DNA from: an uncultured Eggerthellaceae bacterium
GTDB lineage: Bacteria; Actinomycetota; Coriobacteriia; Coriobacteriales; Eggerthellaceae
DNA length: 5,288 nt
Direction of reading: 5' to 3'
Assembly (NCBI GenBank): GCA_948829205.1
Contig: CAQLOA010000113.1
Location: 1-5,288 of the forward strand
Each line of letters begins with the position of its first letter. The stretch's first letter is position 1. The notes under the pieces are model-generated. The model was not told where the DNA came from, made no database searches, and worked only from the letters and a program-made list of their open reading frames with translations. Position numbers and translations under genes: made by a program. Below are positions 1 to 5,255 of this stretch, in pieces.

Positions 1-542
1 GGGGTGAAGATGTCGACCGCGGCGCACTCTGCGTCCAGCACCGGCACGATGCGCTCGCGGGCGAAGCGGCGGCCGGCCTTCGTCAGATGGACGGTGCGGG
101 CGCGATCGTTGGTGCGGACGTTGGCGCGGTCGCTAACGCCGACGCGGGCGCCTTCGTCGCCGCTTGTGCGGCTGCCGTCGTTGGCATGGCCTTCCGCGTT
201 GGCGCGGCCTTCCGCGTTGGCGTGGCCTTCCGCGTTGGCGTGGCCTTCCGCGTCCGCCGCTCCCCCGACGCGCACCTCCACAAGGCCTTCTTCGCAAAGC
301 CGCTTGATCGACGAGCTCACCGTCTGCTTCGTGGAGAAGCTGGTCTTGCACAGCTGCGCCTGCGTGAGTCCGTCATGCTCCCAAAGGCTGTACATGATTT
401 CGAACGCGCAGTCGGGAAGGCCCATACTGCGCGCAACCTCGTGATACAGCTCGTCGGTACGCCGGTACAGCTCGTTGATGGCCGCGACAGCCTGCAGCGT
501 GAGGGGGTCATGGGCTAGCGTGGTCGCTTCGTTGGTTGGCAT
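1..542 (-). CDS. MarR-family winged-helix transcriptional regulator, partial (C-terminus beyond left edge)
   Basis: An open frame of 180 codons starts with ATG at 542-540 and reaches the left edge without a stop. The start is supported by an AGGAG Shine-Dalgarno (551-555) 8 nt upstream and a good promoter behind it. Seen: N-terminal dimerisation helix (about residues 15-45), then a winged helix with helix 3 near LTQAQLCKTS (59-68), recognition helix near STKQTVSSSIKRL (70-82), strand GLVEV (86-90), and the second wing strand plus following helix DRARTVHLTKAGRRF (146-160). This order, especially the R..TVHLT.AGR motif, is typical of MarR repressors, which bind palindromes as dimers and release DNA on binding small phenolic or other ligands. 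Odd: the wing, normally about ten residues, is expanded to about 55 (91-145) by in-frame hexapeptide and tetrapeptide repeats. Ligand and targets are unknown; the gene probably represses itself and perhaps a downstream off-window partner. The family call is secure; the function is not. Confidence 0.88.
   Translation of the reverse strand, partial: MPTNEATTLAHDPLTLQAVAAINELYRRTDELYHEVARSMGLPDCAFEIMYSLWEHDGLTQAQLCKTSFSTKQTVSSSIKRLCEEGLVEVRVGGAADAEGHANAEGHANAEGRANAEGHANDGSRTSGDEGARVGVSDRANVRTNDRARTVHLTKAGRRFARERIVPVLDAECAAVDIFT
96..131. repeat. Degenerate 12-bp tandem repeat x3 inside the MarR gene
   Basis: Three consecutive 12-bp units on the coding strand (131-120 GACCGCGCCAAC, 119-108 GTCCGCACCAAC, 107-96 GATCGCGCCCGC) encode DRAN-VRTN-DRAR, residues 138-149 of the MarR protein. 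They share the GCCAAC core with the 18-bp array upstream in the gene, so both may come from slippage on the same GC-rich seed. The last unit merges into the normal wing strand (DRARTVHLT). Confidence 0.7.
181..252. repeat. 18-bp tandem repeat x4 inside the MarR gene
   Basis: Four back-to-back 18-bp units (181-198, 199-216, 217-234, 235-252) of the form TTGGCGTGGCCTTCCGCG on the plus strand. Units 3 and 4 are identical; units 1 and 2 differ at one or two bases. On the coding (minus) strand they give residues 98-121, read as AEGHAN, AEGHAN, AEGRAN, AEGHAN. The unit is a multiple of three, so copy-number change would lengthen or shorten the protein without a frameshift. The tract sits in the wing of the DNA-binding domain. 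Confidence 0.95.
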
Positions 543-566
543 GCTGGTTGCTCCTACTATTCCTAC

Positions 567-613
567 AGTCCGATTTCGGACTATCATTATAGCGTCCGAT
601 TTCGGACTTGCAA
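567..613 (-). promoter_or_regulatory. MarR gene promoter with twin palindromic operators
   Basis: Read on the minus strand: -35 TTGCAA (608-613), 16-bp spacer, -10 TATAAT (586-591, exact consensus), then a leader of about 35 nt to the AGGAG site and ATG at 542. One perfect palindrome, GTCCGA-TT-TCGGAC (594-607, plus-strand reading), lies wholly within the spacer. A second, AGTCCGA-TT-TCGGACT (567-582), covers the expected transcription start just after the -10. The two share a 15-bp identical core and their centres are 26 bp apart, about 2.5 helical turns. Two dimer sites flanking the -10 are what an autorepressing MarR protein would use. The promoter and palindromes are seen; the binding protein is inferred. 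Confidence 0.85.
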
Positions 614-629
614 GCATTCACGATTTATC

Positions 630-669
630 CATGACGTCATGTATCAACGATACGAAACAAGCGTGTTTC
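630..669. promoter_or_regulatory. Cluster of three small inverted repeats upstream of the 84-aa gene
   Basis: Three adjoining dyads occur between the MarR promoter and the 728 gene: CATGACGTCATG (630-641, perfect 12-bp palindrome), GTATC-AAC-GATAC (641-653), and GAAACA-AGCG-TGTTTC (654-669). None is followed by a T-run, so they do not look like a terminator; protein-binding sites or leader RNA structure are more likely. The rest of this roughly 120-bp gap is AT-rich, and I see no strong -35/-10 pair for the 728 gene. Confidence 0.4.
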
Positions 670-727
670 ATTAAAGAGTTTCGTTATGAATGATAAGATG
701 CTCTAAATCGCATCGAAAGAAACGGCA

Positions 728-982
728 ATGATACCTGGAAAAGAGCCGAAGTCGAATCCATTCGAAGAACACGATTCACCTCAGGACGACAAGATCCGCG
801 AGCAAAGCATCCACGATGGACTCATGCGTGGCTATGAATCATTCCTGGCAGGAAACACAACGTCTGTCGAAGACGCTGACGCTCGCATAAGGAAAGCCAA
901 GGAATGGGATGAGGCTGTATACGAAATGGCGCATCCAGTCCGCCATGCTCCGAGAGATTTGGACATAAACTGGTTCGAATAG
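728..982 (+). CDS. Small acidic hypothetical protein (84 aa)
   Basis: I do not recognise this family. The ATG at 728 is the first possible start after an in-frame TAA at 704; the upstream GAAAGAAA is a poor Shine-Dalgarno. The protein is soluble, charged and cysteine-free. It has a disordered-looking, proline- and acid-rich N-terminus (1-25) and a helical middle, LMRGYESFLAGNTTSVEDAD (32-51), continuing as ARIRKAKEWDEAVYEM (52-67). The helix-GNTTS-helix pattern loosely recalls small type II antitoxins, but no toxin gene follows: the next gene converges from the other strand 64 bp away. Codon use is less GC-biased than in the MarR or MerR genes. That it is a real gene is likely from its sensible composition and the lack of a competing frame; its role is unknown. 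Confidence 0.6.
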   Translation: MIPGKEPKSNPFEEHDSPQDDKIREQSIHDGLMRGYESFLAGNTTSVEDADARIRKAKEWDEAVYEMAHPVRHAPRDLDINWFE

Positions 983-1046
983 CTCCACTTCGGAAATCCT
1001 AGACAGCATCACGTACAGTATCGCCTTTGGTGGCTAGATACCTGGC

Positions 1047-2600
1047 CTATTCGCTTTGCTGATCGGAAACCACATCAAGAACGCTCAAAGTGTCTAACAC
1101 GTCTTGATGTGCGCTATCGATTAGCCCGATTATCTGTTCCTTCAGCTTGTCACGACTTAGGTCTTTGTTCATTAGCACATCGCTAACTTTTTCATCACTC
1201 AGCGATAGCCATGGGTCAAGCTTTTCAGGCAGCTCGACATCGGCGCTCTCCACGCCCGTAATCTCGTGAAGACCCTCTCCGAATTCATGAGTTTTACCGG
1301 AAAGAATGTCACGATACATGCTGTATGTGCTGCTTACGCTAGCCCAATCTGTACCTTCCGAAATCTGTTCGATAAACTCCTGTTTCGCTTTGCCAACATC
1401 GCCATCGTGTACATTGAACATCGACCCAAACCAATCCCCTACGCTTTCGAACCAGCTCTTCTCCTCTTCAACATGTCCGTCGATGTACTTGTCGACATTC
1501 GATGTGCATTTGCCGTAATACACATTCAATTCTGGTGTGAGAGCATTGAGCATATCGATTTTGGCAGCCTCAATCTCGATCTTCGCATCATACAAAGTGA
1601 TAAGGTTCTGCTTTCGAGCTTCTACCCAGCTCACAACAGAGGTAAACTCGCTATTGGTTCTCTCGTCCTCGATTTGTCCGTTCGCCACAACGAGCACGCC
1701 GCAAAACACAAAAGCAATCGAAGCAAGAACGACGAAGTACCTTGCAAGCATATTGCCTTCGCTCGCATTCCCCATGTTCGCCGGAGGCAATTCCTGGAAC
1801 TCCGCCCTCACTTCAGCATTGTCCAACATGCAAAAACAAAACTGACTGGACAGTCCAAAGAAAGCCGCCGCGAACATAATGGCATCAACCACAACGGCAA
1901 CCCATGAATAAACTTGTGACACATTATGCAAAGCGTAGAACTTCAAACCCCCCAGAAATGACGTCAGTGCCTCCAGGTCAACAAATAGCCCACATGGACT
2001 ATCCGAATACGGAAGCTGAACCTGATCAAACGCATATCTCATCGTTACCATTTCGGGTTCTTGCTCAAGCTCGAAAAGCATGACGCACAAAACGTACAGA
2101 ACACAGACAAGTGCCCCTGTAATCCAAAAGGCCCATTTCATCGCCGATGCCTTGTCAAACCCATCTGCAAGCTGTCGTCTGCTTAGCCGCAAGTCCCCCA
2201 AGAAAACGATGTAATAGACCGGAATCGCCAAAACCGTTAGCGTCCATTCGGTTGTACCCCAAGTCGGGGCTTGCAGGAAGAACACTAACGCAGAAACGAG
2301 CGAGGCTAGGAACAATAACGCTGCACAAACCACCCATTTTTTATTCATTCTCGCAAGGTCGCCGTTTTCTCGAAGCTTGAAGCGACGAAGCAAGCGACGC
2401 ATGACGACAAAATGGAGGGACCCAATCAAAGCCACAACAGCAAAAGCGACCATGCACAAAAGCACCATGGGCAGGGGAAGAGCAGGAGCGGCCTTGCTCA
2501 ATAGATACAGCAGCACCGTAATAAGAGCAGCCTTTCCGAAATACAGCGCCATGCGTTTACTGGAAAGACCTTTGAGGCCAGAAACAATCCTTGCAGCCAA
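1047..2600 (-). CDS. Polytopic membrane protein with large C-terminal predicted extracellular domain (517 aa)
   Basis: I do not recognise the family. The start is TTG at 2600, with a strong AGGGGG (2605-2610) 4 nt upstream; the nearest ATG, codon 17, lacks a well-spaced site and would cut into the first hydrophobic helix. Hydrophobic segments lie at about 19-36, 44-67, 88-109, 119-136, 155-176, 230-256 and 287-306. Arg/Lys-rich loops at 68-88 (MRRLLRRFKLR) and 137-155 (RLSRRQ) should be cytoplasmic. By the positive-inside rule this places the N-terminus inside and residues 307-517 outside. Loop 177-229 is also external. The ectodomain is acidic and mostly helical, with a possible coiled coil (about 325-352) and an amphipathic stretch SWFESVGDWFGSMF (382-395). 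No catalytic motif, transporter signature or Walker box is visible. The neighbouring lipoprotein would sit on the same side of the membrane, but a promoter and terminator separate the two genes. Confidence 0.85.
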   Translation of the reverse strand: MAARIVSGLKGLSSKRMALYFGKAALITVLLYLLSKAAPALPLPMVLLCMVAFAVVALIGSLHFVVMRRLLRRFKLRENGDLARMNKKWVVCAALLFLASLVSALVFFLQAPTWGTTEWTLTVLAIPVYYIVFLGDLRLSRRQLADGFDKASAMKWAFWITGALVCVLYVLCVMLFELEQEPEMVTMRYAFDQVQLPYSDSPCGLFVDLEALTSFLGGLKFYALHNVSQVYSWVAVVVDAIMFAAAFFGLSSQFCFCMLDNAEVRAEFQELPPANMGNASEGNMLARYFVVLASIAFVFCGVLVVANGQIEDERTNSEFTSVVSWVEARKQNLITLYDAKIEIEAAKIDMLNALTPELNVYYGKCTSNVDKYIDGHVEEEKSWFESVGDWFGSMFNVHDGDVGKAKQEFIEQISEGTDWASVSSTYSMYRDILSGKTHEFGEGLHEITGVESADVELPEKLDPWLSLSDEKVSDVLMNKDLSRDKLKEQIIGLIDSAHQDVLDTLSVLDVVSDQQSE

Positions 2601-2629
2601 TGTTCCCCCTAAAGCAATCCTCGCTTTTC

Positions 2630-2657
2630 AGCATAAACCGAGTAAATCATATTTCAA
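2630..2657 (-). promoter_or_regulatory. Putative promoter of the membrane-protein gene
   Basis: On the minus strand, TTGAAA (2652-2657; 5 of 6 to the -35 consensus) is followed by a 16-bp spacer and TATGCT (2630-2635; 4 of 6 to the -10). Transcription would start near 2623 and reach the AGGGGG ribosome site at 2605-2610 after a short leader. It lies downstream of the 2692-2726 terminator, consistent with separate expression from the lipoprotein gene. Confidence 0.5.
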
Positions 2658-2691
2658 TTCGACAGTTATCTATAACTTGTAGTTGAATTAT

Positions 2692-2726
2692 GCAAAAGGC
2701 GTCTACTATCCGCAGACGCCTTTTGT
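2692..2726 (-). terminator. Rho-independent terminator after the lipoprotein gene
   Basis: A perfect 12-bp stem: AAAAGGCGTCT (2694-2704) pairs with AGACGCCTTTT (2714-2724) around a 9-nt loop, extended by C2693-G2725 and a G-T pair. On the minus strand the GC-rich stem ends in TTTT and an AT-rich tail, about 50 bp after the lipoprotein stop. The A/T flanks make it able to act in both directions, but no plus-strand gene ends here. Confidence 0.85.
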
Positions 2727-2777
2727 ATTCAGGACCCATGCCCAAAACAATCATCTTGCATATATCGGCTAATCGCC

Positions 2778-3794
2778 CTAGAAGTTAAACTCGAGCTCCA
2801 CTGGAACAACTATCGTATTTGACTGCGCATCAGAAGCTCCGAAATCCAACCCCACGGTCGAGACATCGTTTAGGTCTACCTGGTCAGAGATGCTATCCGT
2901 AACGTTGGTCAGTGAAATGTCCATTATCGCGGTCTTCCCTGGAGCAATCGTTTCGCTTGTCCATAACCCCTCATAGGCCATGACGCCATTCACCGACACG
3001 TCTCCGGCTGTTGCCATGATTGTCGTTTCGTTATTGTTTTGAATCTCCAAAAAGAATGTGACCTCTTCGTCCTTGTTTTTCACAAGGCAAATCGACTTGA
3101 CGCTGATTCCGGATTGTTCGAACCCTCCATTGCCATCGAATGCCAGAAGACTTGCACCTGTTGCTGAAAGAACCAGGTTGTTATTAATGGAGTCCTGATA
3201 CGTGTCAGTGTTCATGTCCACGGAATCATATGCACTGGTCCGGATGCTTGCAATGTCTTTTGCTATGCCATCGAGATTCATCTCGACCGAACCACTACCA
3301 AACTCGTTATATTTAACATTCAGGCCAAGGCCGATTTCGCCTATCTTGTCTATACCAAGAAGGTGAAGTTCGCTTCCATTGAAATAAAGCTCATCCGATT
3401 TGGTTTCTAGCGGCTCCAGCTCAAGGCCTAGATAGCCGCTTGTGACCATGTAGTTGTTGACGAAATTCCCGCTGTATCCCATCGTCCCCGCATTGATGCT
3501 GATCTTTGTGTCGGTTTTATTTGTCGCAGTAACCTCAACGTATGCATTGTCGTTCTTGAAAGTCAATGAATTCGCAACAACCGTAGCCTCGGGAATATCC
3601 ATTAGGGTGGTTTCTTCAATAGATATGTTTGTGTCTAGCGGGCTAAAGCCTTCTTGAGACTTTACCTTTACCGCCGAACCTTGATTCGCGTCTCCAGAGC
3701 TCTGCTGAGAGCTGCAGCCAGAGATTCCAAATACTCCCGCACAAACTATTGCTACTAAAGCAGTTACGCATATCAACGATCTCACTTTGATCAT
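2778..3794 (-). CDS. Cell-surface lipoprotein with two related beta-rich domains (338 aa)
   Basis: ATG at 3794 is preceded by GGAAGAGAGG (3801-3810) at good spacing. The N-terminus is a textbook lipoprotein signal: MIKVR, hydrophobic core 7-22, lipobox ISGC with the lipidated cysteine at 27, then a Ser/Gln/Gly linker (28-50). The mature part alternates short hydrophobic strands with N/T/G-rich turns and falls into two halves, about 57-175 and 225-338. The halves share a pattern: a strand ending in an Asn-rich turn (NKTDTKISINAG at 92-103; NNNETTIMATAG at 253-264), then an external loop, a proline-containing strand (LEPLETK; IAPGKTA) and a final segment I/V-G-x-x (IGEIGLGLNV; VSTVGLDFGA). This suggests two immunoglobulin-like or DUF4352/DUF5067-style sandwich domains arising by duplication, a fold seen in many Gram-positive lipoproteins of unknown role. 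No enzyme motif is visible. It is divergent from the XRE gene at 3894. Confidence 0.85.
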   Translation of the reverse strand: MIKVRSLICVTALVAIVCAGVFGISGCSSQQSSGDANQGSAVKVKSQEGFSPLDTNISIEETTLMDIPEATVVANSLTFKNDNAYVEVTATNKTDTKISINAGTMGYSGNFVNNYMVTSGYLGLELEPLETKSDELYFNGSELHLLGIDKIGEIGLGLNVKYNEFGSGSVEMNLDGIAKDIASIRTSAYDSVDMNTDTYQDSINNNLVLSATGASLLAFDGNGGFEQSGISVKSICLVKNKDEEVTFFLEIQNNNETTIMATAGDVSVNGVMAYEGLWTSETIAPGKTAIMDISLTNVTDSISDQVDLNDVSTVGLDFGASDAQSNTIVVPVELEFNF

Positions 3795-3842
3795 GCTTTT
3801 CCTCTCTTCCTGTTGATAGCAGATGGCATATCGCTATCTATT

Positions 3843-3862
3843 TGGCTTCATATTTGAAGCCA
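3843..3862. promoter_or_regulatory. Inverted repeat in the lipoprotein/XRE divergent gap (candidate operator)
   Basis: TGGCTTCA (3843-3850) and TGAAGCCA (3855-3862) form a perfect 8-bp inverted repeat with a 4-bp TATT centre, inside the 99-bp gap between divergent genes. An 8-bp direct repeat CATATCGC flanks it (3827-3834 and 3861-3868). On the minus strand an extended -10-like TGCTAGTAT (3871-3879) lies just upstream. On the plus strand a weak TTCATA (3848-3853) / AATACT (3870-3875) pair, with 16-bp spacing, overlaps the repeat. Either promoter would be blocked by a protein bound here, and the XRE product is the obvious candidate. The repeat is seen; operator function is inferred. Confidence 0.5.
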
Positions 3863-3893
3863 TATCGCAAATACTAGCACATACGCTTAACGC

Positions 3894-4109
3894 ATGGATA
3901 TTGAGCAGAAACGACTCGCCTTGGGCGAAGCCATCCGCGCACGCAGGGAGAGCCAGGGGCTTTCCCAGGAGCGACTTGCCCTCATGGTGGGCAGCAGCAA
4001 GTCCCACATCTGGCGCATCGAGACCGGCCGCGTCGGCGTCGGAATCGACGACCTGTCGCGCATCGCGGACGCGCTCGGAACCGAGGTGCGCAGCCTGGTT
4101 ACTTTCTAA
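3894..4109 (+). CDS. Small XRE/Cro-C1-type helix-turn-helix regulator (71 aa)
   Basis: The whole protein is one HTH domain: helix 1 KRLALGEAIRARRES (6-20), GLSQERLALMVG (22-33) as helix 2 and turn, recognition helix SKSHIWRIETGR (35-46), then IDDLSRIADALG (51-62) and a short tail. The SQ..LA..VG.S.S.I..IE.G pattern is the HTH_3 hallmark, so a dimeric DNA-binding regulator is very likely. ATG at 3894 follows an in-frame TAA at 3888, so no longer version exists. No Shine-Dalgarno is visible before it, so translation may be leaderless or weak. There is no ligand, peptidase or membrane domain, and no toxin gene beside it. Its GC-rich codons resemble the MerR gene more than the divergent lipoprotein gene it may control. 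Confidence 0.88.
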   Translation: MDIEQKRLALGEAIRARRESQGLSQERLALMVGSSKSHIWRIETGRVGVGIDDLSRIADALGTEVRSLVTF

Positions 4110-4184
4110 AGCGTCGCCTTTCCGGGTTCTCGCGGCTTGTCAGCATCCAAGCCTATCCAGCATTTCCGAACATCGCCTAGCCCT

Positions 4185-5255
4185 CTAAGCCATCAATTCG
4201 AAGACGTTCCGCACCTTGGCAACGTCTTCCACCCCAAGCGCGACCTCGCGCTTGTAATCGATGTAGGCCATCAATTCCTCGTCCTGCAGGATGTCCTCCA
4301 TGTATGACATGACGGACATGCAAAGCTGCATGAGCTCCGCGCCCGAAGCGCGCTCCTCCCCCGCGGCACAAACGTCGCCTGCAACACAATCCTCCCCCGA
4401 AGCGCCCATCACCCTCCAAATAGCTTCCGCCACACCCCGCGCCTGCTCCATCGCGAGCACCACGTCCCCGTCGGACGCCTCGGCGACCGCCTTTATCACC
4501 GCGCCTTGCTTGACCATCAGGCGCCTCATGCACACGAAGAACGCCGACATCTGAAGTGAACCCGACGCAATCTCCCCTCCGACATGCTCGACGATCGCAG
4601 GCAGCAGGCTGTCGTCCTCGAACACCGCCCAGAATCCCAGGAAGCCTGCGTCGTCAACAGGCGACACGTTCCTGTCCCACCACTCGTTGAAACGGTCGAT
4701 CTGCCGCTCGACCCCACGGAAGCCGTCAGCCTCATCGAGCGTGACGAAGTCCTCGACGATTCCTCCCAGCTCGTCGAACATCTCTTGCAGGTCGTCATCG
4801 TCAACGTTACGCAGAAGCGCGATCGCGTTTTTATATGCTCGGGAACCGCGCACCATGTCTGCATACGTATCGATGTCTTCAGGCCCGGCGATCAGGCCCT
4901 CGAACAGCTCGGTATCGGTGACGCTGGCAAACTTCGCGAACATAATCAGGTTGCGAAGCCGATTCTCTTGGCGCTTGAGCTCGTCCACCTGTTCTTCCAG
5001 CACCTCTACAAGCCGCGCGTCGCCCTTGTCGAGCACCTCGCGGATCTGGGCCAGTTCCAAGCCATACTCCGCCAGAATCAATATGCGCTTCAGGCGCTCG
5101 AGGTCGTGCTCGTCGTACAGGCGTCGGTTGTTCGCCACGTTCTCACCCGTGCGCTTGGGGCAAAGAAGCCCTTCCTTCTCGTAGTGTTCCAATGCGCGAA
5201 TGGTCACGCCGGTCAGCTTCTCCACCTCCGAACGCGTAAGCAGGTCCTCGCCCAC
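4185..5255 (-). CDS. MerR-family transcriptional regulator with long uncharacterised effector domain (356 aa)
   Basis: Residues 5-76 are a MerR DNA-binding domain: LTRSEVEKLTGVTIRALEHY (6-25) is the HTH, followed by EKEGLLCPKR, the wing NNRRLYDEHDLERLKRI (42-58) and the helix LELAQIREVLD (66-76). A dimerisation coiled coil follows (about 82-106). MerR activators bind overlong promoter spacers and untwist them when the C-terminal part senses a signal. Here residues 107-356 form a large, acidic, helical region (for example QIDRFNEWWDRNVSP, 185-199) that may be TipAS-like in general plan, but I cannot match it to a ligand. A Gly/Ala/Glu linker with Cys290 and Cys296 sits at about 284-306. GTG at 5255 is the only start codon in the open frame before the right edge and puts the HTH where the family expects it, but the Shine-Dalgarno is weak. 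The frame stays open to the window end, so an earlier start outside cannot be excluded. Confidence 0.85.
   Translation of the reverse strand: MGEDLLTRSEVEKLTGVTIRALEHYEKEGLLCPKRTGENVANNRRLYDEHDLERLKRILILAEYGLELAQIREVLDKGDARLVEVLEEQVDELKRQENRLRNLIMFAKFASVTDTELFEGLIAGPEDIDTYADMVRGSRAYKNAIALLRNVDDDDLQEMFDELGGIVEDFVTLDEADGFRGVERQIDRFNEWWDRNVSPVDDAGFLGFWAVFEDDSLLPAIVEHVGGEIASGSLQMSAFFVCMRRLMVKQGAVIKAVAEASDGDVVLAMEQARGVAEAIWRVMGASGEDCVAGDVCAAGEERASGAELMQLCMSVMSYMEDILQDEELMAYIDYKREVALGVEDVAKVRNVFELMA
4342..4405. repeat. Short in-frame direct repeats encoding a Gly/Ala/Glu linker in the MerR protein
   Basis: TCCTCCCCCG occurs at 4354-4363 and 4390-4399 (36 bp apart), and CCCGAAGCGC at 4342-4351 and 4396-4405 (54 bp apart). 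Both distances are multiples of three. On the coding strand this patch gives the linker GEDCVAGDVCAAGEERASGA (residues 287-306), which breaks the helical effector region. It looks like a degenerate expansion patch, not a folded unit. Confidence 0.4.

Noticed and set aside
181..252. Possible CRISPR-like array
   Set aside because: The units are directly tandem 18-mers without spacers and lie in frame in a coding sequence.
87..518. Plus-strand open frames opposite the MarR gene (also 4-444)
   Set aside because: They are antisense shadows in GC-rich DNA, with low-complexity Ala/Val/Gly or Ser/Pro/Arg products and no ribosome site; the minus frame gives a clear MarR domain.
728..982. Naming the 84-aa protein as an antitoxin
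   Set aside because: The resemblance is a loose pattern only, and no toxin gene is adjacent.
983..1046. Terminator search in the convergent gap between the 84-aa and 517-aa genes
   Set aside because: I found no stable GC-rich stem with a T-run; the CGAATAG/CTATTCG pair is simply the two similar gene ends.
1266..1907. 213-codon plus-strand open frame opposite the membrane-protein gene
   Set aside because: No ribosome site and no recognisable domain; it is fully antisense to a gene with coherent membrane topology, so it is best explained as chance.
4134..4153. Hairpin GGCTTG-8 nt-CAAGCC between the XRE and MerR genes, considered as a terminator
   Set aside because: Only a 6-bp stem and no T-run on either strand; the convergent gap (4110-4184) holds no convincing terminator.
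3823..4188. 121-codon plus-strand frame overlapping the XRE gene
   Set aside because: It is out of frame with the clear HTH domain, and its product is Ala/Ser/Arg-rich low-complexity sequence.
4687..5184. 165-codon plus-strand frame opposite the MerR gene
   Set aside because: The Ser/Arg-rich product is typical of the antisense of a Glu/Asp/Leu-rich coding strand; there is no start signal.
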